A model generated the notes under the pieces. It searched no databases. It was not told the origin of the DNA and worked only from the letters and a program-made list of their open reading frames with translations. The translations under genes were made by a program, and so were the position numbers. This document shows, one piece after another, positions 8,200 to 17,879 of a DNA stretch of 64,000 nucleotides; position 1 is the stretch's first letter; every line of letters starts with the position of its first letter. The stretch is from assembly GCF_965204935.1 (NCBI RefSeq), contig NZ_CBDBFO010000002.1; one strand, 5' to 3'. The stretch comes from Hoeflea_A sp965204935. GTDB taxonomy: Bacteria; Pseudomonadota; Alphaproteobacteria; Rhizobiales; Rhizobiaceae.

Positions 8200-9437
8200 G
8201 CCTCGAAACGGTCAGGATCGAACGGCTCGGCGCCCAGGCGGACGGCATCGCCGAGGTGGGCGGCGAGACTGTCTATGTCGGCTTCGCCTTGCCCGGCGAA
8301 CAGGTCACGGTGCGTCGGCAAAAAGCCCGGGGAAACGTGGTCTCGATCGATGAACCGAGCGCAGAACGCACGGAACCGCCATGCCGTCATTTCGGACCGA
8401 AAGGCGATTTATGCGGCGGGTGCGCGCTTCAGCACTTCAACATAACAGCTTACAATCACTGGAAAAAACAACTTGTTTCCGATGTGCTTGCGGCACGAGG
8501 CATCGATGCTGATGTGCGGCCGCTGATCACCTGTGCGCCGGGCAGCCGGCGGCGGGCTGTTCTGTCCGCGCGGGCCGTCAAGGGCGGCATTGTCCTCGGC
8601 TTCAACCGTGCTGGCACCAACACCATCGCCGATATCAGGGAGTGCGCCGTTGTCAGGCCGGCCATTGCCGAGGCCCTGCCCGGCCTTCGTGCCCTGGCCG
8701 GTATCGCCGCCGCCGGCACGCGACCGTTCCGGCTGCAGGTGCTGGAGACATCGGCGGGTCTGGATGTCGCGATCGACGGCGTTCGGGAATTGGCGGACAA
8801 GAAACGGCGAACAGCGATCGGAAAGGCGCTGGAACTCGGCTATGCGCGCCTGTCGCTCGGAAACGAGATCCTCATCGAGGCCCGCAAGCCGATTGTCACA
8901 TTCAACGGGATCGAAGTGATACCGCCGCCGGCCGCTTTTGTTCAGGCCAGCGCCACCGCGCAGGAGGCGATGATCGAAATCGTCAGCACGCACCTCGCCG
9001 GCACGAAGAGGGTCGCTGACCTTTTTTCCGGTTGCGGCACCTTTGCCCTGCCCCTGACGCGCCATGCCGCCGTGGATGCCTTCGAGAACGACGGTGCGGC
9101 ACTCGAAGCGCTTGATCACGCTGCGCGTCATACCCAGGGTCTGAAACCCTTGTCCGTTGAACGGCGCGACCTTTTCCGGCGGCCGGTGAACGCAGCAGAG
9201 CTGAAGAAAACGGAAGGCGTCGTGTTCGACCCGCCGCGCGCCGGTGCACAGGCGCAATCAAAGGAGATTGCGGCGTCAGGTGTGACGAAGGTTGCGGCTG
9301 TCTCGTGCAATCCCGCCACGCTGGCCCGGGACCTGCGCATCCTGATCGATGGCGGCTTCAGGCTGGCCTCGGTGACGCCGATCGACCAGTTCCTGTGGTC
9401 GCCGCATGTCGAGGCAATTGCCCTGCTGGAGCGTTAG
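8196..9437 (+). CDS. TRAM-domain 23S rRNA (uracil-5-)-methyltransferase, RlmD-like
   Basis: 413 residues. An N-terminal TRAM-type beta-barrel (VRIERLGAQADGIAEVGG) is followed by an iron-sulfur cluster region (CRHFGPKGDLCGGCALQH; a further Cys near IRECAVV) and a class I methyltransferase domain. Diagnostic: FSGCGTFALPL (SAM site), FDPPRAGAQAQ, and the nucleophile motif SCNPATLARDL near the C-terminus. This is the RumA/RlmD/TrmA family that makes 5-methyluridine in RNA. The start at 8196 overlaps the tlyA stop; the open frame upstream of it only overlaps tlyA. The exact rRNA position modified is not inferable. Confidence 0.9.
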   Translation: MSLETVRIERLGAQADGIAEVGGETVYVGFALPGEQVTVRRQKARGNVVSIDEPSAERTEPPCRHFGPKGDLCGGCALQHFNITAYNHWKKQLVSDVLAARGIDADVRPLITCAPGSRRRAVLSARAVKGGIVLGFNRAGTNTIADIRECAVVRPAIAEALPGLRALAGIAAAGTRPFRLQVLETSAGLDVAIDGVRELADKKRRTAIGKALELGYARLSLGNEILIEARKPIVTFNGIEVIPPPAAFVQASATAQEAMIEIVSTHLAGTKRVADLFSGCGTFALPLTRHAAVDAFENDGAALEALDHAARHTQGLKPLSVERRDLFRRPVNAAELKKTEGVVFDPPRAGAQAQSKEIAASGVTKVAAVSCNPATLARDLRILIDGGFRLASVTPIDQFLWSPHVEAIALLER

Positions 9438-9456
9438 GTTTCTTCGGGAATGCCGC

Positions 9457-10230
9457 TTATGCGCTCTTCTTGCGCGCCATGAAGGCTTCGAAGGCCGCGC
9501 GCGCTTCCGGCGAGGAGAGCCGCTCGCCAAACAGCGCCGATTCCTCCTCGATGCGGGCAACGATGTCCGTGCGATCACCGCGTCGCAACAGGTCGCGGGC
9601 AAGCTGCATGGCCTGGGGCGGCTTGGAGGCGATATTGGCCGCGGCGGCAAGGGTAACGCTCTCCAGCGTCTCCTCCCCGACGACCTGGTAGATCATCCCG
9701 GCATCGCGCGCCTCCTCGGCGGAAAATCCGGTTCCCGCGGCAAGCATGGCGAAAGCCCGCTGATAGCCCATCACATCCGGTCCCAGAAGGCTTGAGCCGG
9801 CCTCCGGCAGCAGCGCAAGATCGACAAAGGGTGTGCGGAACTCGGAGCGCGGCGTTGCGAAAGTCAGGTCGCAGTGAAAGTGCATGGTCGTGCCGATCCC
9901 GATGGCAAGGCCGTCGACTCCCGAAACCATCGGCTTCTTGACTGTCGCCAGTGCCTTGAGGAAGCGGCCCACATGGCCCTCGCCGATGCGGCCGGTGATC
10001 GCGTAGCCGAGAAAATCCTGCATGTCATTGCCGGCGGTGAAACAGCCCTCGGTGCCAAGAAAGACATGGACACGGACATCGTCGTCGGCATCACCGGCCT
10101 GCATGGCCTCGACCATCATCCGGTACATGTCCTGGGTAATGGCGTTCATCTTGTCCGGCCTGTTGAAGCGGATGACCTGAACCGCGCCGCCATGTTCTGC
10201 CGGCCGCTCGACGATGATGTGTTCGCTCAC
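9457..10230 (-). CDS. Enoyl-CoA hydratase/isomerase family protein
   Basis: 257 residues of the crotonase fold. The oxyanion-hole motif is in CFTAGNDMQDF (residues 67-77) and GVDGLAIGIGTTM; an acidic residue of the second catalytic position is in LALLPEAGSSLL. It acts on CoA thioesters, probably in beta-oxidation. It lies 15 bases downstream of a large acyl-CoA dehydrogenase gene on the same strand, so the pair probably performs dehydrogenation and hydration of one substrate class. Chain length cannot be predicted. Another crotonase gene occurs at 48.1-49.4 kb but is only distantly similar. Confidence 0.9.
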   Translation of the reverse strand: MSEHIIVERPAEHGGAVQVIRFNRPDKMNAITQDMYRMMVEAMQAGDADDDVRVHVFLGTEGCFTAGNDMQDFLGYAITGRIGEGHVGRFLKALATVKKPMVSGVDGLAIGIGTTMHFHCDLTFATPRSEFRTPFVDLALLPEAGSSLLGPDVMGYQRAFAMLAAGTGFSAEEARDAGMIYQVVGEETLESVTLAAAANIASKPPQAMQLARDLLRRGDRTDIVARIEEESALFGERLSSPEARAAFEAFMARKKSA

Positions 10231-10245
10231 GATGATCTCCCTCGT

Positions 10246-12036
10246 TCAGTTCAGGGCACTGCGTGCACCGATCAGGCTCTGCGCGCCCTCGGTCACGGCG
10301 TTTTTGAGCGCCGATGTCTCGCCAAGCAGATTCTCGGCACAGAAACGGCAAAGCGCGATGCGTCCGTTCTCCCGCTCGTCCCCGGTTTCGACAAGTGCGC
10401 CCTTGGCGAGGTAGATGGCGCCGGAGGTCAGGCCGAAAAGCCGCTGATAGGGCGTTGCGCCGGCCAAAGCCTCTTCCATGCGTCCTTCCTGGAGGGCCTG
10501 CAGCAGCCAGTTTGTCGATGTTTCCAGATCGTCCAGGGCCTCGGCGAATTTTTCCGCCGTCATGCCGAATTCGGGATTGTTCTTGCGGCCCACCTCGGCG
10601 GCAATACCTCTGAGTTCGTCGATATAGCCCTTGACGTGTTCGCCACCGGATTGCGCCAGTTTGCGGGTCACGAGATCGATCGCCTGGATGCCGTTGGTGC
10701 CCTCGTAGATGGGTGCGATGCGTGAATCGCGCAGCAGTCTGGCGGCGCCGGTTTCCTCGATGAAACCCATTCCGCCATGTACCTGAACGCCGATCGAAGC
10801 GGCATCGACGCCGATATCCGTCGAAAAGGCCTTGGCGATCGGTGTCAGCAGATTGGCCCGCTCGCGCCAGAATTTTTCCGCCTCCGCATCGCCGCCGGCT
10901 GCCGCACTGTTGGCCATGTCGATCGCATGAGCGCAGCTGAACGCGATCGCGCGTGAGGCCTGCGCCATCGCTTTCATGGTCAGGAGATTGCGCTGGATAT
11001 CCGGGTGCTCGATGATCGGGCTCATGCCCTCGCCCTGCCATCCAGGCGCCTTGCCCTGGGTGCGCTCATGGGCATATTCCAGCGCCTTCTGATAGGCCGC
11101 TTCCGCAACCGCAACGCCCTGGATGCCGACGTTCAGCCGGGCGTTGTTCATCATCGTGAACATGCAGGCAAGGCCGCGGTTTTCCTCACCGATCAGCCAG
11201 CCGATGGCGCCGGGCTCGTCGCCGAACTTGCCGTCACCGTAGATCATCGTGCAGGTGGGCGAGCCATGAATGCCGAGCTTGTGCTCGACGCTATGGCAGA
11301 TCACGTCGTTTCGCGCACCGAGGCTTCCGTCCTCGTTGATCAGGAATTTGGGCACCAGAAACAGCGAAATGCCCCTTGTTCCGGGCGGTGCGTCCGGCAG
11401 GCGCGCCAGCACCAGATGAATGATATTGTCGGCGAAATCGTGTTCGCCATAGGTGATGTAGATCTTCTGGCCGTAGATGCGATAGGAGCCGTCGCCGACA
11501 GGTTCGGCGCGGGTCTTCAATACGCCGAGATCCGATCCGGCATGCGGTTCGGTCAGGTTCATGGTGCCCGTCCACTCACCGGAGATGAGTTTTTCCAGAT
11601 AGGTAGCCTTCAGATTCTCGTCGGCATGCGCTTCCACCGCCTCAACCGCGCCCATGGTCAAAAGCGAACACAGGCTGAAAGCCATCGAGCTGGAATTCCA
11701 CATCTCGCTGGTGGCAACGGACAGCATGGTCGGCAGGCCCTGCCCGCCATAGTCGGGCGTTCCGGTCAGGCTGTTCCAGCCGCCGGCGATCCAGTTCCTG
11801 TAGAGATCGGCCCAGCCTGGCGGGGTCGTCACCACACCATCCTTGAGCGGCGTGCCCTTTTCGCCTTCATCGGCCAGCGGCGCGACTTCTTCGGAGGCAA
11901 AGCGCCCGGCCTCGTTGAGGATCGCGTCAACAAGATCGTCCGTCAGGTCACCCAACTGCCCGGCATCGATCGCCGCCTGCAGCCCGGCGACATGTTTGAG
12001 GGTAAATGCAATATCCTCTACAGGCGCTCGGTACAT
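10246..12036 (-). CDS. Acyl-CoA dehydrogenase (about 600-residue class)
   Basis: 596 residues, longer than short/medium-chain dehydrogenases (about 390) because of an extra C-terminal domain typical of the DmdC/FadE-like class. Seen: an N-terminal helical part beginning MYRAPVEDIAFTLKH, the flavin/substrate motif TEPHAGSDLGVLKTRA, a long insert with HSVEHKLGIHGSPTC, and the catalytic-glutamate motif PIYEGTNGIQAIDL near residue 430. It oxidises acyl-CoA with FAD, passing electrons to ETF. The enoyl-CoA hydratase gene follows. A palindromic operator-like site lies about 112 bases upstream. Confidence 0.94.
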   Translation of the reverse strand: MYRAPVEDIAFTLKHVAGLQAAIDAGQLGDLTDDLVDAILNEAGRFASEEVAPLADEGEKGTPLKDGVVTTPPGWADLYRNWIAGGWNSLTGTPDYGGQGLPTMLSVATSEMWNSSSMAFSLCSLLTMGAVEAVEAHADENLKATYLEKLISGEWTGTMNLTEPHAGSDLGVLKTRAEPVGDGSYRIYGQKIYITYGEHDFADNIIHLVLARLPDAPPGTRGISLFLVPKFLINEDGSLGARNDVICHSVEHKLGIHGSPTCTMIYGDGKFGDEPGAIGWLIGEENRGLACMFTMMNNARLNVGIQGVAVAEAAYQKALEYAHERTQGKAPGWQGEGMSPIIEHPDIQRNLLTMKAMAQASRAIAFSCAHAIDMANSAAAGGDAEAEKFWRERANLLTPIAKAFSTDIGVDAASIGVQVHGGMGFIEETGAARLLRDSRIAPIYEGTNGIQAIDLVTRKLAQSGGEHVKGYIDELRGIAAEVGRKNNPEFGMTAEKFAEALDDLETSTNWLLQALQEGRMEEALAGATPYQRLFGLTSGAIYLAKGALVETGDERENGRIALCRFCAENLLGETSALKNAVTEGAQSLIGARSALN

Positions 12037-12147
12037 GTCGCTTGTTCCTCCCGTGGAAAATTTCCTGGTGCCAAATCAACAGTCTTGGGCGACTGTGTCC
12101 ATACCGGAATCCGTCTTTTTCGGCGGCCGTCATTGGCCTAAGTTATT

Positions 12148-12163
12148 TTTACGTAAACGTCAA
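12148..12163. promoter_or_regulatory. Operator-like imperfect palindrome in divergent promoter region
   Basis: The 16-base sequence TTTACGTAAACGTCAA reads as two near-mirror halves (TTKACGT, two bases, ACGTMAA). It sits in the 226-base gap between the divergent acyl-CoA dehydrogenase and Sua5 genes, in an AT-rich stretch. This form resembles the operators I recall for MerR-family regulators of acyl-CoA and branched-chain degradation (LiuR-like) in proteobacteria. That identification is inference; the palindrome itself is seen. Confidence 0.4.
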
Positions 12164-12262
12164 TTAATTTCGGCAAGGTTGAACAATCTCGAAAAACCCA
12201 ACCAGCCAGCCCGTTGAGCACTGGACGCAGGCCTGCTATCTGCGCAGCAAACGGATGCAGAC

Positions 12263-13234
12263 ATGGCCATTCTCAGCATCGCACAGAACGAAGACATCGC
12301 CCGGGAAGAAGCCTGCCGGATCCTCGCAGATGGCGGACTGATCGCCCTGCCGACGGAGACGGTCTACGGCCTTGCCGCCGATGCGACAAACGGCAAGGCC
12401 GTGGCGCGGATCTTCGAGGTCAAAGGCAGGCCGCGATTCAATCCACTGATCTGCCATATGAGCGGCATCGAAATGGCTCAGCGCTATGTGGATTTCAACG
12501 CCTTGGCCATGCGACTGGCGGAGGCGTTCTGGCCGGGCCCGTTGACGCTTGTGCTGCCACTGAGACCCGGCACCGCCGTTCATGCGCTAACCTGTGCCGG
12601 CCTCGACACGCTGGCTGTGCGGGTGCCGACCGGCTTTGCGCAAAGCCTGATCGCCCGATTCGACAGGCCGCTCGCAGCGCCGAGTGCCAACACATCCGGC
12701 AAGATCAGTTCGACCACCGCGGCCCACGTCGCCACCGATCTCGGCGACAGGGTGCCGCTGATCCTCGATGGCGGCCCGGCGGCCATCGGCCTGGAATCGA
12801 CTATCATCAAGCCCACCGAGAAAGGCGTGGAACTGCTGCGACCCGGCGGGCTCGCCGCAAGTGAGATCGAGTCGGTCAGTGGCATTCGCGTAGCGCGTTC
12901 GGCCGAAGCCGAGCCGGCCATCGAGGCGCCGGGCATGCTGCGCTCGCACTACGCACCCGGGGCCCACATGCGCATCAATGCCCGGACCGCTGCGGCGGGC
13001 GATGCGGTCATTACATTTGCCGGCGCCGCCCTGCCCGGTGACGAAGACGCCTCGATCATCCTCGACCTGTCGCCATCCGGTGACCTGCGGGAAGCGGCCG
13101 CCAATCTGTTCGACTACATGAAGCGCGCCGACGCGGCCGCGCGCGGCGCCATCGCTGTTGTGCCGATCCCCAATAAGGGCCTTGGCGAGGCGATCAACGA
13201 CCGGCTTGAACGGGCTGCTGCGCCGAGGGTGTAG
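12263..13234 (+). CDS. tsaC: L-threonylcarbamoyladenylate synthase, Sua5 type
   Basis: 323 residues. The N-terminal YrdC domain (about residues 1-205) holds the KxR...SxN nucleotide/threonine site seen as KGRPRFNPLICH, PLTLVLPL and APSANTSGKISSTTA; the C-terminal Sua5 domain begins after the linker APGMLRSHYAPGAH, a family hallmark. The enzyme makes threonylcarbamoyl-AMP for the universal t6A37 tRNA modification. The length corresponds to the two-domain Sua5 form, so the symbol sua5 would be equally valid. Start ATG at 12263; transcribed away from the acyl-CoA dehydrogenase gene. Confidence 0.93.
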   Translation: MAILSIAQNEDIAREEACRILADGGLIALPTETVYGLAADATNGKAVARIFEVKGRPRFNPLICHMSGIEMAQRYVDFNALAMRLAEAFWPGPLTLVLPLRPGTAVHALTCAGLDTLAVRVPTGFAQSLIARFDRPLAAPSANTSGKISSTTAAHVATDLGDRVPLILDGGPAAIGLESTIIKPTEKGVELLRPGGLAASEIESVSGIRVARSAEAEPAIEAPGMLRSHYAPGAHMRINARTAAAGDAVITFAGAALPGDEDASIILDLSPSGDLREAAANLFDYMKRADAAARGAIAVVPIPNKGLGEAINDRLERAAAPRV

Positions 13235-13350
13235 TCGGACAGGACGAACCGGACAAATAAACATACAGCGGCACCTTAGGGGCCCGGTCCGGACCGTCGA
13301 ACGTCCTCGCCTTCTTTCCGGCACGGAATGCTCGTAGTGTTGCGAACATC

Positions 13351-13783
13351 ATGGACCCGGGTCGTTCAAATGAATCTGCCGCGACCTACCGGTGGCTTGT
13401 TGACCGGTTGGGGCTCGACGCTGCAAGCGGACAAGATCGGATCGGAGTCCTTTGGACCAGATACAGGGACCGCATGCGCGCGCACCGCCAGCAGTTCATC
13501 AGCCTGGAGCATTGGACCTCGGACTTCTGGTTATGCAGGGGCATGAAATTCGATATGGGAATGCTTGGTCCCACCTGGTCGCCGCCGGACCGGATCGACG
13601 ACTGGCCGGGTGTTCACAATACCGATCCGGGGGAGAAACGTTATCCAACCGGCAGTGCCACAAACCACGAAGCGTTCCAGCGGAAGCTTGGTCAAGACAC
13701 GAAAACGGTTCTGGAGGACAACAACGGCGCTATTGAAAAATACACACTGATGAATTCGCTCATCGCGGCCCATGATGATTCAT
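13351..13783 (+). pseudogene. Unrecognised gene, 5' part, cut by IS copy 1
   Basis: About 144 codons of a protein I do not recognise, rich in Trp, Asp and Arg (LEHWTSDFWLCRGMKFDMGM, TWSPPDRIDDWPGVHN). It runs into the insertion sequence, where the frame soon meets a stop. If the 1339-base element is removed the frame joins that of the sequence starting at 15123. Depending on where the element boundary is set (it can slide by a few bases), the join is either a TAG directly before an ATG or an uninterrupted frame, giving a protein of about 698 residues. No ribosome-binding site is visible before the downstream ATG, which favours one interrupted gene. Confidence 0.6.
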
Positions 13784-14027
13784 ATGTGGACGCCCCTTAT
13801 GGCAAGGGCTGATTTTGTCTTGTTGCGGTGATCGGTTGCTTTCATATGTCCGGCCTGTTTGTGCGGCAGATACTTGCCGCTGGCCCTGATGGAAATCCGC
13901 CGGTGAGGCCCCTGATCAAGTTGGCGCGCTTGAACGGCGCATTGAATCAGACGGGTTTGCCTCTCCATTGGCTCGATCGTTACGCATCATCGACTGCCAT
14001 TGCCAATTCGGTTCGGGCTGCGCGCGG
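13784..14027 (-). ncRNA. Putative bridge RNA region of IS copy 1
   Basis: The 244 bases between the transposase stop and the element end contain no gene. In IS1111-type elements this position encodes the structured guide RNA (bridge RNA) that pairs with target and donor DNA. It is the same sequence as 25596-25839, where the candidate guide is described. The RNA itself is inference from family knowledge. Confidence 0.4.
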
Positions 14028-15047
14028 TTAGGCAGGCTGCCCGTAAGGTCTATAAATCTCTCCGCGGGTAAGGATTGCCCAGGCTATCCGGGCGAGCTTG
14101 TTCGCAAGGGCGACCGAGACGAGCCGAAACGGCTTCTTCTCCAGCAACCCATTCACCCAGTCTGTCATCGGCGTCGGGTTCCGCTTGGCGTGTCGCATGA
14201 CGGCCGTTGCGCCAACGACGAGCAGTCGCCGCAAGTACCTGTCGCCCTGTTTGGATATACCACCGAGACGTGTTTTGCCTCCGGTCGACTGTTGTTGCGG
14301 CGTCAACCCAAGCCAGGCGGCAAATTGCCTGCCTGATTGGAATTGATCGGGGTCTGTCACTGTCGCCGCAATGGCTGTCGCTGTGATCACCCCGACACCC
14401 GGGATAGCCGCGAGCCTTCGACTGGCCTCGTTCTCGGCATGCCAGATGCGTAATTCCTTATCGAGTTCGCCAATCTCCTCGTTTAATTCGGCGATCCGTC
14501 GGATCAGGATCTCAAGCGCTCGATGAGCGTAAGCAGGAAGGGCTTCATCGGCAAAGGCCCTGTCGGCCAGCTTCACCAGATTGGCGATACCCGGGTTGGC
14601 AACCAAGCCGAATTCGGCCAAGTGCGCGCGTAGCGCATTCGCCGCCATGGTCCGCTGGCGCACAATCAACGATCGGGTTCGGTGCGCCATCAGAACACTC
14701 TGCTGCTCAACTGTCTTTACCGGCACAAACCGCATTGTCGGACGTTGCACGGCCTCGCAGATCGCTTCTGCATCAATCGCATCGCTTTTGCCGCGCTTGA
14801 CGTATCCTTTTACGTAAGACGGCGGCATGATCCTGACGTCATGGCCCATGGCGATCAGTGTACGCGCCCAGTGGTGCGCTGTCGCGCAGGCCTCAACCCC
14901 GATCACACAGGGCGCCAGTTTCGAGAAGAATGGCAGCATCTGTTTGCGATGCAGCTTCTTCACTAGAACTGTCTTGCCCGATCCATCTATCCCATGCGCC
15001 TGGAAAACGCTCTTCGCCAGATCCAGCCCAAGTGTTGTGATGTTCAT
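14028..15047 (-). CDS. IS110-family transposase, copy 1
   Basis: 339 residues, identical to the protein at 24576-25595. N-terminal RuvC-like DEDD domain: GLDLAKSVF (first Asp), GVEACATAHHWA (Glu), KRGKSDAIDAEAI (Asp pair). C-terminal Transposase_20 domain: AIPGVGVITATAIAATV and FAAWLGLTPQQQSTGGKTRLGG, which holds the catalytic serine region. IS110 enzymes are RNA-guided recombinases that insert a circular element without target duplication. An ATG with an AGGAAGG-like site upstream supports the start. Confidence 0.95.
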   Translation of the reverse strand: MNITTLGLDLAKSVFQAHGIDGSGKTVLVKKLHRKQMLPFFSKLAPCVIGVEACATAHHWARTLIAMGHDVRIMPPSYVKGYVKRGKSDAIDAEAICEAVQRPTMRFVPVKTVEQQSVLMAHRTRSLIVRQRTMAANALRAHLAEFGLVANPGIANLVKLADRAFADEALPAYAHRALEILIRRIAELNEEIGELDKELRIWHAENEASRRLAAIPGVGVITATAIAATVTDPDQFQSGRQFAAWLGLTPQQQSTGGKTRLGGISKQGDRYLRRLLVVGATAVMRHAKRNPTPMTDWVNGLLEKKPFRLVSVALANKLARIAWAILTRGEIYRPYGQPA

Positions 15048-15122
15048 TGGAACCTTCCTTTCCTGCCTTCACTTCTTTCTCAGCACCATACTTGGCGCCG
15101 CGCAGGGGCGTCCACATCATCA

Positions 15123-16768
15123 AGATGCGTCAGGTCGAGCATGTAAGGGCATGGATCGGATCTACGACCGGGTACCTGTTGTTCGGTGTCGTTTTTACCC
15201 CGCACGACGATCATGCGCTTCTGGAACAATTGACGATCGAGCGGCTTCGCCTGCCGCTGCAGACCCCATCACCGATTGACAACATTTTTGAAGATCGACG
15301 GCTGGAACAGCTGTATAATTTGTCCCTCAACACAGAAACCGGGGATCTCATTTACCCTCATGTGCGATCCGGTCAGGGTGAGCAATGGGCGCACCACTGG
15401 ATTTGGCTTGCGCAAGAACTGGACGTCGAGCAGACGCTGGAAACGCTTCACGTAGCCGCTTGCCTGTTGCGTTCTGAACCGCTGATCAATGGTCTGACGG
15501 CAGCCGCTGAAGCAGAGGAAGGGCCGGCGTCGATTATGGCTATCGGCGTTATGCGGCGTATGCTCATCAATCTCAAGGCTATGGCCTGGCTGGAGGACGC
15601 GCTTTGCCATCACTGGACGGATGTACAGGTCCGGGATCTTGTGGCATTTGCATTCAGCGCCTCCAAGCCGGATTGGCCGCGCCGAGAACTGGCGATCAGT
15701 CACCGTTCCGCCGACCTGAAATCACATTTGATGGAAAGTTCGCTCTGGAACAGTCCTCGCTGTGCGATCGATGCCTGCTACACGCCGTCCTGGGAGACCA
15801 ACCTCGGAATGATGTGGGGTCTTTTCGCCCAATCGCCGGTCATTGCCCGCGTCAACTCTCCAGGCTACCTTGAATCCCTTTGGTGCCGGCGTGAATCCGA
15901 ATTGATCGACTACTTGCGCGATAAAGGCGATTTTATGAAAGGCCGGTTGGTCGTTGATGTTGGCTCCACTGAAATTTCAGGACTGGAAGGCGTTACACGC
16001 CATGACCCTGAGCCGGGCTTTCTCAGCACCTTTCCGCCTCTTGTAATGGTTGCAGCTCCGCAGCGAAAAGAGCCTTGGGAGTTGGCTATGTTGCGTGCGG
16101 CCGCCGCACTGCGGCTGATATGTGTTTTTACCAGTGATCCCAAGCTTTCCAATGACCTTGCCGAGACTCTTGCAAATGGACATATCCCTCCCGGGCCCGC
16201 CCCGACCAACAACCCGGATGGGTGGGAAACCTATGCAAGGGTGTTCAAAGACGTCCTTGGCGTGACCGACGCGAAGGACAATTCACTGCCCATCAAGCTG
16301 CCGGACAACTATGGACCTGAAGAAATGGGCAAAGATATCGAATTTGCATACAGGGTTCCGGATCTTAGCTCCGGTGTCCCAGCCCTCGATGACATTCTGG
16401 TCGCCTTTGAATGGTTCCGCACAGAGTTGGCCGGGCTGCAGAGCGAACGCGATATTGAAAGGATTGTCATCAACTGCCAGTCTATTGATAGGAATGCATG
16501 GATGTCAGACCCGGGACTCTCTCATTTCCGTGGCATATCTGTGCTAAGGTTCCCCTATCCCCTCTGGTTTCTCCAATACGCGGGGCAGGATGTTGAAAAC
16601 TGGCCACTGGTGGGCGACAGGCCGATCTTCACCGAATATCTGGACAGCCAGTTTGCCTGGATGTTGGAGACCTTTCTCGATCCGAAAGATGCTCGAAAAT
16701 GGTACCCGCAAGACTCCGGGATGAGCCTTTCAGACAAACTCCAAAAACTGTGCGCAGGTCAAGGCTGA
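15123..16768 (+). pseudogene. Unrecognised gene, 3' part, after IS copy 1
   Basis: About 548 codons from the first ATG at 15125 (MRQVEHVRAW). I recognise no family. It is Trp-rich and mostly soluble-looking: no signal peptide; a hydrophobic patch STTGYLLFGVVF near the start and MVAAPQRKEPWELAMLRAAAAL in the middle are too short or polar for clear membrane spans. It probably continues the frame of 13351-13783 (see that entry). If translated alone it lacks a visible ribosome-binding site because the IS end lies directly upstream. It converges on the ferredoxin oxidoreductase operon, 61 bases away. Confidence 0.6.
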
Positions 16769-16829
16769 TCGGCACAACACTCGCACACGCCAGGAAAATC
16801 CGGAAACGCTCGTCCGTGCCCTGTGGAGC

Positions 16830-17879
16830 CTAGCGCAAACCCTCGTTGATGCTGTTCAAAACACGGCTACCCGGGCAGAGTTCTTCCGTGCTCAGGGTGT
16901 TCAACGGCTTTGTTGCGAGTTCCAGCGTTTGGTTGAGGTCCTGCGTGTTCGGATCGATGAACAGAAGGCCGGTGAGAACCTTTCCGTCCTGATTGGCCGC
17001 CTGCAGGGCCATCAGCGCGCCTTCACGGCTTTCGGCGTTGTAATCCTTGCTTGCCTTGTGCAGATGAATGATCGAGCCGTCATGCAACGTCACTGTCTGG
17101 CTTGATCCTTCCTTGTATTGCGTGCGGATCTCTTCGCGCATCGGCACGAAATCGATCGGCATCGCATCCAGATTGTCGCGGGTCGCGGCATAGCTTTTCG
17201 TCGAGCCCGCGTTGTTTGCAAAGGTTACACAGGGTGACACGACGTCAATGAAGGCGAAGCCCTTATGGGCCATGGCGGCACGGATCATCGGCTCGAGTTG
17301 CTCTTTGTCGCCGGAAAAGCTGCGTGCAACAAAGCTTGCGCCCTGCAAAACCGCCAGACTGGCCAGATCGATGCCTTCGAACTGATTTTTAATGCCGGAT
17401 TTTCCGAAAGATCCGAGGTCGGCAGTGGCACTGTCCTGACCCTTGGTCAATCCCTAGCAGCCATTGTTTGCCACAATATAGGTCATGTTGACGTTGCGCC
17501 GGATCAGGTGAACGAACTGGCCCATGCCGATGGAGGCTGTATCGCCATCGCCTGAAATGCCGAGATAGATCAAATCCCGGTTGGCGACACTGGCGCCCGT
17601 GGCGACCGACGGCATGCGCCCATGCACGGAGTTGAACCCGTGGCTCCTGCCGAGAAAATAGGTGGGTGTCTTTGAGGAACAGCCGATTCCGGAAAGCTTG
17701 GCAATGCGGTGCGGTGGTATCGATGACAGGAAACAGGCATTTCGGATTGCCGCGGAAATGCTGTCGTGTCCGCATCCGGCACAAAGCGTCGAAACCGCAC
17801 CATCATAATCGGTGACCGTGAATCCAAGCTCGTTCTTCGGCAGCTTCGGGTGGTGAAAATTCGGCTTGTAGTACGACAT
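16830..17879 (-). pseudogene. korB: 2-oxoacid:ferredoxin oxidoreductase beta subunit with in-frame amber codon
   Basis: 350 codons that read as one thiamine-diphosphate beta subunit except for TAG at codon 142 (17454-17456). Before it: CAGCGHDS, the TPP motif GDGDTASIGMGQF and YIVANNGC; after it, in the same frame, GLTKGQDSATADLGSFG. Family members carry NNG-x-Tyr-GLTKGQ here, so a Tyr codon appears to have become TAG by one base. The protein would decarboxylate a 2-oxoacid (2-oxoglutarate is likely) to acyl-CoA with ferredoxin as acceptor. Start overlaps the alpha-subunit stop by one base. Read as two fragments it is probably inactive unless amber is suppressed. Confidence 0.8.

Larger units (their letters stand above)
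13784..15122 (-). mobile_element. IS110-family (IS1111-type) insertion sequence, copy 1
   Basis: A 1339-base element whose matching copy lies at 24501-25839 in the opposite orientation; transposase proteins are identical. Near both ends is the inverted repeat ATGTGGACGCCCCT; it is subterminal at the transposase-proximal (15122) end, as in the IS1111 group. Boundaries were set by comparing the two insertion sites: both are preceded by TGATTCAT and followed by AG, and removal restores frames at both loci; they may be off by up to three bases. No target duplication is evident. The long non-coding end is on the transposase 3' side, as in IS1111 members. Confidence 0.88.

Noticed and set aside
17454..17456. 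Pyrrolysine insertion at TAG
   Set aside because: Pyrrolysine systems are not expected in this group, no pyl genes are seen, and the replaced residue in the beta subunit is an ordinary tyrosine.
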